Translations under genes and position numbers: made by a program
Notes under the pieces: generated by a model
The model's database searches: none
The model's input: the letters and a program-made list of their open reading frames with translations, nothing else
What the model was told of the DNA's origin: nothing
Origin: Bacteroidaceae bacterium
Lineage (GTDB): Bacteria; Bacteroidota; Bacteroidia; Bacteroidales; Bacteroidaceae
Reading direction: 5' to 3'
DNA length: 38,501 bases
Assembly (NCBI GenBank): GCA_017462065.1
Contig: JAFTRV010000074.1
Coordinates: forward strand, 1 to 38,501
Shown: piece by piece, positions 1 through 6,740 of the stretch
Layout: each line of letters begins with the position of its first letter
Position numbering within the stretch: the stretch's first letter is position 1

Positions 1-59
1 AACTTGCAGAACTCATCTGCCAAACAGAAAATTTCAGTAACTTTATCCTCGGAGAACAT
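1..59 (-). CDS. Insertion-sequence transposase, N-terminal fragment cut by the window edge (IS982-like)
   Basis: Reading the minus strand from an ATG at 59-57 gives MFSEDKVTEIFCLADEFCK before the window ends. From memory this closely resembles the first residues of transposases of the IS982 type that are common in Bacteroides and Prevotella, which usually open with a similar E-D-K-V/I-x-E-I-F-C-x-x-D-x-F-C-K pattern. Only 19 codons are visible, so the catalytic domain, the terminal repeats and whether the element is intact cannot be judged. The end of the element should lie in the AT-rich DNA just to the right, but I could not place its inverted repeat because the other end is outside the window. 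Confidence 0.6.
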   Translation of the reverse strand, partial: MFSEDKVTEIFCLADEFCK

Positions 60-429
60 AGCGGTAAGGTGTTGTATTATTTTTGATTGCAACCTAAAGT
101 TACAACAATTATCGCTATTCTCCTAATTTTCAAAGAGTTAAATTTAATACAAATTAAAATTCTTATATCGAACTCACGTTAAATTATGATTTTGATAAAT
201 TTGACACATCTTGCCCGTTTATAGTATCATGTTGTAATTCTATGCAGATAGTTATCTTCTTGCAGTTTTTGATAATGTAAATTTTTGCTTTTTATAACAA
301 ATTTATCATTTTTGAGCATGGCGAATATATTGTGTCATATTATCTACATTATAAAACTTTTCTACAATTTAATGTTCAAAAAGCTTTATTGCCGCTTTTA
401 TTTTGCCTGCGGCCGTTCAATCATAAGCA
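60..429. other. AT-rich gene-free stretch next to the insertion sequence
   Basis: About 370 bp of strongly AT-rich DNA between the transposase start and the thiamine operon's 3' end. The first part presumably includes the promoter and terminal repeat of the insertion sequence. A 69-codon reading frame at 285-494 (plus) has no recognisable features, runs into the 3' hairpin of the thiamine operon and is probably chance. I see no RNA gene here. Confidence 0.5.
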
Positions 430-464
430 GAGCGGAGCAACGGCTTGAACCCGTTACCCCGCTC
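430..464 (-). terminator. Imperfect hairpin downstream of thiamine pyrophosphokinase, possible terminator
   Basis: Positions 430-443 pair with 451-464 (GAGCGG with CCGCTC and AACGG with CCGTT, two mismatches between) around a 7-nt loop. The hairpin starts 36 nt after the stop codon of the last gene of the thiamine operon. No T-tract follows on the minus strand, so intrinsic termination is uncertain; it may only protect the 3' end. Confidence 0.35.
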
Positions 465-499
465 ACATGGATGCCCCTCATGACATTTATATGATTTTC

Positions 500-1120
500 T
501 CAGTAATTGATGAACAGAATGTATTCTCCCTCTGCTTCTATTGTAAATTCTTCGCCGGTAGTCTCGTTGAGAGTTCCCTGCCACCAGTTCGTGAAATCGT
601 ATATAGGGTACAACAGTCCTTCGCTCCTCACTCCTTTTGCCGTTATGCTGAATATGGATATCTGCTGCCCTTTGCGGCATCTGTGCGTTGTAGTGCCGCT
701 GCACGGGATGAAGACTCCGTGATTGGTGTACGAACGGGCTTCTGCTCCTGCACGCATGTACTCCACGAGCAGGCTTATATTGCCGATGGTATGGTCCTCG
801 CGCTTGCCTGTGGCGCCTACAATCGCAATTCTCTTTTTTCCTCTTTCCATGAGGAAGCGGACTGCCTTAGTCTGGTCGTTGGTCTCCTGCTCGGCAACGC
901 AATGCAGTATGCCTGCATATTTCGCTCGGTTGTACTCGCTTATCGAATCGCCGTCGCCTACAATGGCGTCGGGTATCCTGCCTCTTGAGATATATCTGTC
1001 GGCGGCCCCGTCGCAGCATACGACGTATTGAGCATACGCTAATACGGCAAGAGGCTGCTCGGCAGCAGGGTACTCCCCGCCTGCTACGACTACGGCGTCA
1101 AAAAAACTGTCATTGCTCAT
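500..1120 (-). CDS. Thiamine pyrophosphokinase
   Basis: 206 aa. Transfers pyrophosphate from ATP to thiamine to make the cofactor thiamine pyrophosphate in the cytoplasm. The family's hallmarks are visible: an N-terminal Rossmann-like half with VVCCDGAADRY (about residues 33-43), the VGDGDSI motif (about 54-60), QETNDQTKAV (about 78-87) and GATGKREDHTIGN (about 101-113), followed by a beta-sandwich C-terminal domain. Length fits the family (200-220 aa). Its start overlaps the end of the upstream permease gene by 11 nt, so the two are likely translationally coupled, and both lie downstream of a TPP riboswitch. The context (receptor, permease, kinase) makes this the trapping step of a thiamine salvage route. 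The family symbol would be thiN or tpk; the name varies between genomes. Confidence 0.93.
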   Translation of the reverse strand: MSNDSFFDAVVVAGGEYPAAEQPLAVLAYAQYVVCCDGAADRYISRGRIPDAIVGDGDSISEYNRAKYAGILHCVAEQETNDQTKAVRFLMERGKKRIAIVGATGKREDHTIGNISLLVEYMRAGAEARSYTNHGVFIPCSGTTTHRCRKGQQISIFSITAKGVRSEGLLYPIYDFTNWWQGTLNETTGEEFTIEAEGEYILFINY

Positions 1121-1697
1121 GGCTGTTCATTATTCTTTTCCATTTGAAATATCCAAATATAGCAATAATTGCGTAAAGCATATACAATGCAGCCGTAAAA
1201 TTCAATCCTTTGTATATATACAGGCCGCAACTTGCAATGTCCACGACGCACCATACCCACCATTGCTCCAAGTATTTCCGGGCGAGCATCCACATTCCCA
1301 CAATGCTCAGGGCTGTAGTGAAAGAGTCGGCCCAGGGAACGGTGCTGTCGGTATACTCGATAAGAATCCATGCGATAAGCAGCTGCGCTGCAATGTACGC
1401 CACGACGGCCTTGAATACAGCGCTCTTGGGCATGTGCGTGATGGGCAGCTCTTTTTTCTCGCTTTGCTTGCCTGTGATGCTGAACCCCGTCTTCCATGCC
1501 ACCCAGCCATACAAGGCAATAGCGAGGTAGTAAATGTTTATGCCGAAGTCGGCGTACAGCCCGGCGTCGTAATAGACGAAAAGGTATATCGCAGGCATTA
1601 TTATTCCCGCAATCCACAGGTATATGCTTGCCTTGTACTCAAGCCACAGATAGGCGAGCCCGACAATTGTTCCTAAAATTTCAATGTACTGTCCCAT
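1110..1697 (-). CDS. pnuT: PnuT-type thiamine permease (PnuC family)
   Basis: 195 aa with about seven hydrophobic segments, the size and layout of the PnuC/PnuT facilitators of the inner membrane. PnuC proteins carry nicotinamide riboside, while the PnuT branch carries thiamine. Two points argue for thiamine: the N-terminal segment reads GLAYLWLEYKAS, the form I associate with PnuT, and the gene sits between a TonB-dependent receptor and thiamine pyrophosphokinase under a TPP riboswitch. Uptake would be facilitated diffusion trapped by the downstream kinase. It begins 2 nt after the receptor stop codon and overlaps the kinase start by 11 nt. Substrate assignment is inference from context; the family assignment is firm. 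Confidence 0.88.
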   Translation of the reverse strand: MGQYIEILGTIVGLAYLWLEYKASIYLWIAGIIMPAIYLFVYYDAGLYADFGINIYYLAIALYGWVAWKTGFSITGKQSEKKELPITHMPKSAVFKAVVAYIAAQLLIAWILIEYTDSTVPWADSFTTALSIVGMWMLARKYLEQWWVWCVVDIASCGLYIYKGLNFTAALYMLYAIIAIFGYFKWKRIMNSHEQ

Positions 1698-1699
1698 TG

Positions 1700-3931
1700 T
1701 TAAAGGTTTATTGTAATGTGCCCGAGGGCGTTAATACCGGCCTGCGCCGCATAGCCGGCATAGTTGTATTTCTGTCTTACGCCGTCCGCATCGGTGTAAT
1801 ACCCGCTGCCGGCGTATCCGTTGTTCTCGTACTCTTCGTTAAAGAGGTTGTATATTGTCACTCCGGCAGCGATGCTCTTTACGCCCGGCAGCTTGAAGGT
1901 GTAGCTTATTCTCAGGTTGTTTACAAAATATGCATCGAGAATATGCTCTTTCTCTCCGGTGTTGCTCATGTACTGGCTGCTTACATATTGCGACTGCAGC
2001 GAAGCTTCCAGCCCGCGCCAAGCATAGCTCAGGTTGCTGTTGGCGATTATCGACGGCGAGAATGCTATCGGGGTGTCCTTGTGCGTTATTTCCCAACGCT
2101 CGTATGTGTCGTCGTCGTACAGCACTTCGGTGAAGTTCTTTATCCTGTTGCGGCTGAACGTGGCGTTGATGTCCCATGAAAGGCCGAACGGCAGCGAGAG
2201 GCCTGCCATAAGCTCTATTCCCGCACGGTAGCTGTCGGGAATGTTCGTGGCGAGCGGCTCGCCAATCTCGTTCAGCTCTCCTGTAAGCACAAGCTGGTCC
2301 TTGTAGTCCATGAAGTATAGGTTCGCCCCGGCACGGACATATCTGCTGCCGAAGGTATATCCCAGCTCATAGTCGATAAGACGCTCGGCCTTCGGATGTT
2401 CGTGCAGCTTGCCGTCGGTGTAGTTGTTGCGGGTAGGCTCCTTGTGAGCTACGCTTACCGAGCCGTAAATGCGGCTATGGCTGTCAATCTGCCACGATAT
2501 GCCGCCTTTTGGGTTGAAGAAATCGAATCTCTCGTCAATATCCAGCAGCTGCAGAGCGCCGGTCGCATCGTTCCACTTGTCATTGTATCCGTTTATTGTA
2601 TAGTCGATGTGGCGGTACTGCATGTCGGCGTATATGTTGAGGCTGCTTAAAGGGCGGTATTCCGCTTTCATGTAAACGTTCACATCGGTCTTGCCGCCAT
2701 TGTTGCGGTAGTATTCGTGGTCAGGGGCGATATCACCTATGTAGTTCTTTACCCACAGCACGTTGCCGAAGTGCTTGCCGAAGTATCTGTTGGCTCCTCC
2801 GCCTATCGCCGCATTGACCTTGCTGTTGCGGTATGACAGCGAGAATATTCCGCCTCCGAAATGGTTGTCCATGGCTTTTTTGCGTACAAGGTCGCTCTTT
2901 TTCACCTCTGCGCCGTCCATGATGTATGGCTGCAGGGCATACTCCTTGAACTTGCGTCCGGTCTTGTATTCCTGGTAATAGCCGTCGCCTTTTGTGTAGT
3001 GCAGGCTTATGTTCATGCTCAAGGCATTGGTGAAATGGTAGTCGGTAAGCAGCTGCAGGTTATGCTGAGTGTAGTTGTCGGTCTGGTCCTCGTAGAAATG
3101 CTGCTTGCCGTCGCTGTCGGTGAATATGTATCCGCAGCTGTTGTAACGGCGTCCGTACGTCTCCATCTCCTCCTTGCTCGCATAGTTCCATGCGTGGTAT
3201 GTCTCTTCGTTGCCCGAGAATGCGATGAGCTTGACCGACGCCTTGTCGCCATAGTAGCTCCCTTGCATGTAGCATGACCTCAGTCCCGTCTTTGCACGTT
3301 CGATGTATCCGTCGCTGCCGATGTTAGAGAGTCGCAGGTCAAGCGCCCAGCGGTCCGCAATCATTCCCGTTCCCGCGCTGACGCTCTCCTTGTGCGTCAT
3401 GAACGAGCCGAACGATCCGCTGAAACTTGCGTACGGCTGTATGCCCGGGTTGCTCGTGCTTATGTTTATGCTTGCGCCGAATGCTCCGGCTCCGTTTGTC
3501 GATGTTCCGGCTCCTCGCTGTATCTGAATGTCCTTGACCGATAAAGCCAGGTCGGGCAGGTTTACCCAGAAGACATTGTGGCTCTCGGAGTCGTTTACCG
3601 GAATACCGTTTGCCGTGACATTGATTCTTGTTCCGTCAGTGCCTCGTATCCTAAGGCTCGTGTAGCCGATGCCGGCTCCTGCGTCACTTGTAGCTACCGC
3701 GCTCGGCGTCATGCTGACAAGGTAGGGAAAATCAACGCCTGTGTTAAGCTTTTCCAAGCTTTTCCTGTCAATGTTCGTGTGGGCTATCGGCGTTGCCTCC
3801 GTTGCCCTTATTGACATAATTTCAACCTCTTGCAAGTTCACTTGCATGCTGTCGCTCTCGGTTTCCTGTGCATTAAGCACAGATGCTGCGGCTGACAATA
3901 CGATGCAGCCAAGCAATGCTCTTTTTTTCAT
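1700..3931 (-). CDS. TonB-dependent outer-membrane receptor, probably for thiamine
   Basis: 743 aa from the ATG at 3931. An in-frame ATG at 4009 would add 26 residues that precede an otherwise normal signal peptide (MKKRALLGCIVLSAAASVLNAQ, 22 residues), so I reject it. After the signal comes a plug domain (about residues 50-165) with SLRIRGTDGTRINVTANGIPVND and GAGTSTNGAGAFGASINI, then a 22-strand-type barrel ending in HITINL. There is no carboxypeptidase-like N-terminal extension, so this is a plain receptor rather than a SusC type with that domain, and no SusD partner is present. It is the first gene after the TPP riboswitch and is followed 2 nt later by pnuT, so its ligand is most likely thiamine or a phosphorylated form. 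Energy would come from a TonB complex; a tonB gene lies at 10584. Confidence 0.92.
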   Translation of the reverse strand: MKKRALLGCIVLSAAASVLNAQETESDSMQVNLQEVEIMSIRATEATPIAHTNIDRKSLEKLNTGVDFPYLVSMTPSAVATSDAGAGIGYTSLRIRGTDGTRINVTANGIPVNDSESHNVFWVNLPDLALSVKDIQIQRGAGTSTNGAGAFGASINISTSNPGIQPYASFSGSFGSFMTHKESVSAGTGMIADRWALDLRLSNIGSDGYIERAKTGLRSCYMQGSYYGDKASVKLIAFSGNEETYHAWNYASKEEMETYGRRYNSCGYIFTDSDGKQHFYEDQTDNYTQHNLQLLTDYHFTNALSMNISLHYTKGDGYYQEYKTGRKFKEYALQPYIMDGAEVKKSDLVRKKAMDNHFGGGIFSLSYRNSKVNAAIGGGANRYFGKHFGNVLWVKNYIGDIAPDHEYYRNNGGKTDVNVYMKAEYRPLSSLNIYADMQYRHIDYTINGYNDKWNDATGALQLLDIDERFDFFNPKGGISWQIDSHSRIYGSVSVAHKEPTRNNYTDGKLHEHPKAERLIDYELGYTFGSRYVRAGANLYFMDYKDQLVLTGELNEIGEPLATNIPDSYRAGIELMAGLSLPFGLSWDINATFSRNRIKNFTEVLYDDDTYERWEITHKDTPIAFSPSIIANSNLSYAWRGLEASLQSQYVSSQYMSNTGEKEHILDAYFVNNLRISYTFKLPGVKSIAAGVTIYNLFNEEYENNGYAGSGYYTDADGVRQKYNYAGYAAQAGINALGHITINL

Positions 3932-4014
3932 AATTCCAAATTTGTAGAGCATGAAAAAAATAATCCTCCATGCTCTGTCGTTAAACAGAAAATGGGGATT
4001 TTCCTGCATTGCCG

Positions 4015-4032
4015 CCGCAATCGCTATTGCGG
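4015..4032 (-). promoter_or_regulatory. Hairpin just after the TPP aptamer, candidate expression platform
   Basis: A perfect 7-bp stem (CCGCAAT/ATTGCGG) with a 4-nt loop begins 3 nt after the aptamer and precedes the receptor start by about 85 nt. It is not followed by a T-tract, so transcription termination is not obvious. It could compete with the P1 end of the aptamer or act in translational control. Confidence 0.4.
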
Positions 4033-4034
4033 TT

Positions 4035-4112
4035 GGCTCTTCCTACGCCGGCATTACCCGGATCAGGTTCTTGGGTATGATCTCAGCCCATGTATTAAGG
4101 CACCCCGTTTTT
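4035..4112 (-). ncRNA. Thiamine pyrophosphate (TPP) riboswitch, THI element
   Basis: Reading the minus strand, the conserved THI-box blocks appear in the right order and spacing: ACGGGGTGC (4108-4100), GGCTGAGA (4088-4081), ACCC then GAACCTGATC (4070-4061), CGGGTAATGCCGGCGTAGGAA (about 4060-4040). These are the pyrimidine- and pyrophosphate-sensing arms of the TPP aptamer. It lies in the leader of the TonB receptor-pnuT-thiamine kinase operon, about 105 nt before the chosen start, with a promoter immediately upstream. Binding of TPP is expected to lower expression of the uptake operon. This is a textbook match; only the exact ends are approximate. Confidence 0.96.
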
Positions 4113-4123
4113 GAAATCTGCCG

Positions 4124-4154
4124 CAAAGTTAATGAAATGCTTTGTTGCAGCAAA
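4124..4154 (-). promoter_or_regulatory. Promoter of the thiamine uptake operon
   Basis: On the minus strand a -33 TTTG (4154-4151) is followed after 19 nt by TAACTTTG (4131-4124), an exact match to the Bacteroidetes -7 element TAnnTTTG. Transcription would start a few bases before the TPP aptamer, which fits its role in the leader. Confidence 0.75.
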
Positions 4155-4170
4155 AGTTTTCTGAAAATTT

Positions 4171-4367
4171 ATTAGAAACTGTTTAAATTTATGTCCTTGA
4201 TTTTTTTATAGGTCTTTTTTAGGATGTTTTTTCATTTTTCAAAGGCGCATAGCGGGCTATGTACCTGCAAAAAAGGGGAAAACAGACAAAAAAGAGCATA
4301 AAAAGGCAAGCACAACTCGCGGACAATGTAATTATTTTTTTCGAAAGAAATTTAAACAGCTTCTTAT
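4171..4367. repeat. 197-bp segment bounded by 20-bp imperfect inverted repeats, MITE-like
   Basis: Positions 4171-4190 and the reverse complement of 4348-4367 match at 18 of 20 bases, sharing the core CTGTTTAAATTT. The interior has no reading frame of note, is rich in A and T runs, and holds a small hairpin at 4244-4265 (CATAG/CTATG). It lies between the promoter of the thiamine operon and the terminator of the next gene, the kind of neutral site where small non-autonomous elements settle. I could not identify a target-site duplication, and no second copy exists in the window, so mobility is inference. Confidence 0.45.
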
Positions 4368-4373
4368 TCATGC

Positions 4374-4413
4374 AAAAAAATAATTGGTCCGCCCGTGCGA
4401 GCAGACCAATTAT
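4374..4413 (-). terminator. Rho-independent terminator of the small outer-membrane protein gene
   Basis: On the minus strand ATAATTGGTC (4413-4404) pairs with GACCAATTAT (4389-4380) with a partly paired 14-nt interior, followed directly by seven T. It lies 22 nt past the stop codon of the gene ending at 4436. Confidence 0.85.
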
Positions 4414-4435
4414 ATCTAAAGACCTTATTACTTAA

Positions 4436-4915
4436 TTAGAAGTTATAGGTAACTGTGAGGCCACCGTTGTAGAAACCGATGAAGCCAAAGCGTACAGTGT
4501 TTCCAACAATCTCAGGGCCAAGGCTTGGTGTCCAGTCGATACCGAGAGTTACGGGAGCCTTAGCGAATGTGAAGCTGAGGCGAGCCATACCTGCAACACC
4601 TGCATAAATCCAAGAAGGACCGAAGCCTGCATTAACGCCGACACCGGCGTCGAAGTTCCAGATACCGGCCTTAGGAGTCCAGTTCATCTCGGCAATCTTC
4701 CAGTTGTTGAGCAATGTGATGTCTGCTGTCAAGCCGTTGATATAGCCCAAACCTGCACGGCCTTCAGCATAGCACTTGTCGCTATAATCGTACATCGCAA
4801 CAGCCTGAACAGAAGAACCCAAACGAAGACCGGCCTTCCAGTTCTGAGCGAACGCTCCTGTTGTAAGCAAAGATACTGCAATTACAAGCAAAAACTTTTT
4901 CATAATGTTTTTCAT
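4436..4915 (-). CDS. Small secreted outer-membrane beta-barrel protein, function unknown
   Basis: 159 aa. A signal peptide of about 23 residues ends in TGAFAQ, and a second ATG at 4903 (MKKFLLVIAV) could equally be the start. The mature part alternates hydrophobic and polar residues, is rich in Gly and aromatic residues and closes with GGLTVTYNF, an aromatic end typical of outer-membrane barrels (about eight strands by length). I do not recognise a specific family. It stands alone, with its own promoter-like sequence and a strong terminator. Codon use resembles that of highly expressed genes (few rare codons by eye), which would suit an abundant surface protein; this last point is an impression. 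Confidence 0.8.
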   Translation of the reverse strand: MKNIMKKFLLVIAVSLLTTGAFAQNWKAGLRLGSSVQAVAMYDYSDKCYAEGRAGLGYINGLTADITLLNNWKIAEMNWTPKAGIWNFDAGVGVNAGFGPSWIYAGVAGMARLSFTFAKAPVTLGIDWTPSLGPEIVGNTVRFGFIGFYNGGLTVTYNF

Positions 4916-4952
4916 AATTTTCTGAATTAGAATTAAACAATTTATTTCCTTG

Positions 4953-4981
4953 CAAAGATACTAATAAAATTTAAATACAAT
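4953..4981 (-). promoter_or_regulatory. Promoter of the small outer-membrane protein gene
   Basis: The minus strand has TATCTTTG (4960-4953), an exact TAnnTTTG -7 element, 37 nt before the start codon. A weak -33 candidate ATTG (4981-4978) is 17 nt upstream, shorter than usual. Confidence 0.55.
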
Positions 4982-5006
4982 GAAAATTATAAAAAAATAT
5001 ATTACG

Positions 5007-5039
5007 CTTGAAGAAATTACTCGTTTCTTAGTATCTTCG
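5007..5039 (+). promoter_or_regulatory. Promoter of meaB-fau
   Basis: CTTG (5007-5010), 21 nt, then TATCTTCG (5032-5039), one base from the Bacteroidetes -7 consensus. The start codon is 20 nt further on. Confidence 0.5.
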
Positions 5040-5058
5040 CACTTAAAGTCAATATGTT

Positions 5059-6153
5059 ATGGAACATCCCGAAAATGACAAGGCATATAAAGGATTGAAG
5101 GTGAACGAGGGCGTTGAGACTCTTGGACCGGTCAATCCCTATCTGGCGCAGATGCGTGCCAAACGTGCGGCAAAATTATCAGTCGATGATTATGTCAATG
5201 GCATATTGCAGGGCGATGTCACGACGCTTAGCCGTGCCGTTACGCTTGTCGAGAGCGTGCTGCCCGAGCATCAGGCCATAGCGCAAGAGGTCATCGAGCG
5301 TTGCTTGCCTTACTCGGGCAATTCGGTGCGTGTGGGCATAACGGGAGTCCCCGGAGCCGGAAAGAGTACCTCTATCGACGCTTTCGGCATGCATGTGCTG
5401 TCGCAGGGAACAGGCAAGCTCGCCGTGCTTGCCGTAGACCCGAGCAGCGAACGCAGCAAAGGAAGCATCCTGGGCGACAAGACAAGAATGGAGCGTCTGT
5501 CGGCGCACCCCCGGGCTTTTATCCGCCCCAGCGCATCCTCGGGCTCTCTTGGCGGCGTGGCCCGCAAGACACGTGAAACCATAATACTTTGCGAGGCGGC
5601 GGGGTATGACACGGTATTTGTCGAAACGGTAGGAGTGGGGCAGAGCGAGACTGCTGTCTACTCAATGGTCGATTTCTTCCTGTTGATACAGATAGCCGGC
5701 GCAGGCGATGAGCTCCAGGGCATAAAGCGAGGCATAATGGAGATGGCCGACGGAATAGTCATCAACAAGGCCGACGGAGACAATGTCGAGGAGGCGCGCC
5801 GTGCCGCCGTGCATTATCGCAACGCCCTGCAGTTGTTCCCGATGCCGGTGAGCGGGATACGTCCTTCGGTACTTACATATTCGGGCTTCTTCGACCTCGG
5901 AATAAAAGAGGTATGGGACATGGTCGCCTCATATATTAAAAAGGTAAAGGAGAACGGTGCTTTTGAAGAAAGACGTTGCAGCCAACAGAAATATTGGCTC
6001 TATGAGAGTATAGAGGAACGGCTGAAGATGCAGTTCTATAATGCGCCGGGCATGGAAGAGCTGCTCAGGAAATATGAGCAATTGCTGCTCTCCGGCAAGA
6101 CAACCTCATTCGCTGCAGCAAGCAAAGTGCTTCAATATTTCGACAATTTGTGA
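5059..6153 (+). CDS. meaB: Methylmalonyl-CoA mutase-associated GTPase MeaB (ArgK family)
   Basis: 364 aa, a G3E-type P-loop GTPase that protects and repairs the adenosylcobalamin-dependent methylmalonyl-CoA mutase by gating cofactor loading. The sequence shows an N-terminal helical extension, the Walker A motif GVPGAGKST (residues 96-104), the DPSS segment (about 134-137), FVETVGVGQSE with the switch/Walker B region (about 189-199) and the guanine-specificity motif NKAD (about 235-238). The C-terminal helices serve dimerisation in the family. Length is somewhat above the usual 320-340 aa because of the N-terminal tail. The mutase subunits are not adjacent here, so they must lie elsewhere. The stop codon is 1 nt before the start of fau, so the two genes share a transcript. 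Confidence 0.93.
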   Translation: MEHPENDKAYKGLKVNEGVETLGPVNPYLAQMRAKRAAKLSVDDYVNGILQGDVTTLSRAVTLVESVLPEHQAIAQEVIERCLPYSGNSVRVGITGVPGAGKSTSIDAFGMHVLSQGTGKLAVLAVDPSSERSKGSILGDKTRMERLSAHPRAFIRPSASSGSLGGVARKTRETIILCEAAGYDTVFVETVGVGQSETAVYSMVDFFLLIQIAGAGDELQGIKRGIMEMADGIVINKADGDNVEEARRAAVHYRNALQLFPMPVSGIRPSVLTYSGFFDLGIKEVWDMVASYIKKVKENGAFEERRCSQQKYWLYESIEERLKMQFYNAPGMEELLRKYEQLLLSGKTTSFAAASKVLQYFDNL

Positions 6154-6154
6154 A

Positions 6155-6694
6155 ATGGCGGAATTGGACAAGAGAGAGATACGTCGCGCGGTAAAGGCTG
6201 CCGTGCTTGCCATTCCCGCAGAACGCAAGCGGCGCGCGTCGGAACGCATCGCTTCTGCTGTCAGCAGGCATATTTCCCTGTCTGGAGCAAGGGTGGTCGC
6301 GCTCTTCTCGCCATTGCCCGACGAGCCGATGATTTCGCCGTTAGTAGAGCTGTTGTCGGAAAGATGCTCGGTAGTGCTTCCTCGGGTCGAGGGCGACGTG
6401 ATGAATTTCTACCCTTATGCGTGCGGCGGCATGGAACGTGGCTCGTTCGGCATCATGGAGCCGCAAGGCGGAATGGCTGTCGAGCCTCAGGCAATAGACC
6501 TTATTGCAGTGCCGGGAGTGGCTTTTACGAAAAACGGCGTACGCATGGGGCGTGGAAAGGGGTATTACGACAAATATATGTCGCAGGAGGGCTTCAGGGC
6601 GCATAAGATAGGCGTCTGCTATGCCGAACAGGTACTTGACGAGCTGCCTGCGGAACCGCATGATATTATGATGGACTCTCTTATATACGAATGA
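6155..6694 (+). CDS. 5-formyltetrahydrofolate cyclo-ligase
   Basis: 179 aa from the ATG at 6155; a longer frame from 6041 lies inside meaB and is discarded. The enzyme converts 5-formyltetrahydrofolate plus ATP to 5,10-methenyltetrahydrofolate in the cytoplasm. The N-terminal helix LDKREIRRAVKAA, the central LFSPLPDEPMISPLVE and the diagnostic C-terminal block DLIAVPGVAFTKNGVRMGRGKGYYDKY (about residues 112-138) are all present; GRGKGYYD is the family signature near the active site. The gene is also called fau, mthfs or ygfA. It begins 1 nt after meaB, and its last codons form half of the hairpin terminator shared with pfkA. Confidence 0.94.
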   Translation: MAELDKREIRRAVKAAVLAIPAERKRRASERIASAVSRHISLSGARVVALFSPLPDEPMISPLVELLSERCSVVLPRVEGDVMNFYPYACGGMERGSFGIMEPQGGMAVEPQAIDLIAVPGVAFTKNGVRMGRGKGYYDKYMSQEGFRAHKIGVCYAEQVLDELPAEPHDIMMDSLIYE

Positions 6695-6729
6695 AGGCAA
6701 TCATTTCTGATTGCCTTCATTCGTATATA
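6682..6729. terminator. Perfect 22-bp bidirectional hairpin between fau and pfkA
   Basis: Positions 6682-6703 are perfectly complementary to 6708-6729 with a 4-nt TTTC loop. The left arm includes the last codons and stop of fau (plus), and the right arm ends 11 nt before the stop codon of pfkA (minus). No long T-run follows on either strand, though the stem ends are AT-rich. It probably separates the two convergent transcripts. Confidence 0.7.
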
Positions 6730-6740
6730 TAATGGCTCAA

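Noticed and set aside
411..480. tRNA-like T-arm (GGGTTCAAGCC) on the minus strand
   Set aside because: The stem around it pairs only with a shifted loop, no matching acceptor or anticodon arms occur at tRNA distance, and the upstream part is the thiamine pyrophosphokinase gene. It is better read as the 3' hairpin of that operon.
285..494. 69-codon plus-strand reading frame
   Set aside because: Low-complexity AT-rich DNA, no start context, no recognisable protein features; it runs into the operon's 3' hairpin.
3932..4009. 26-residue N-terminal extension of the TonB receptor
   Set aside because: It precedes a normal signal peptide and would place the start close to the riboswitch; MKKRALL at 3931 is the natural start.
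6041..6154. Longer start for the folate cyclo-ligase
   Set aside because: The extra part overlaps meaB in another frame and does not resemble the family.
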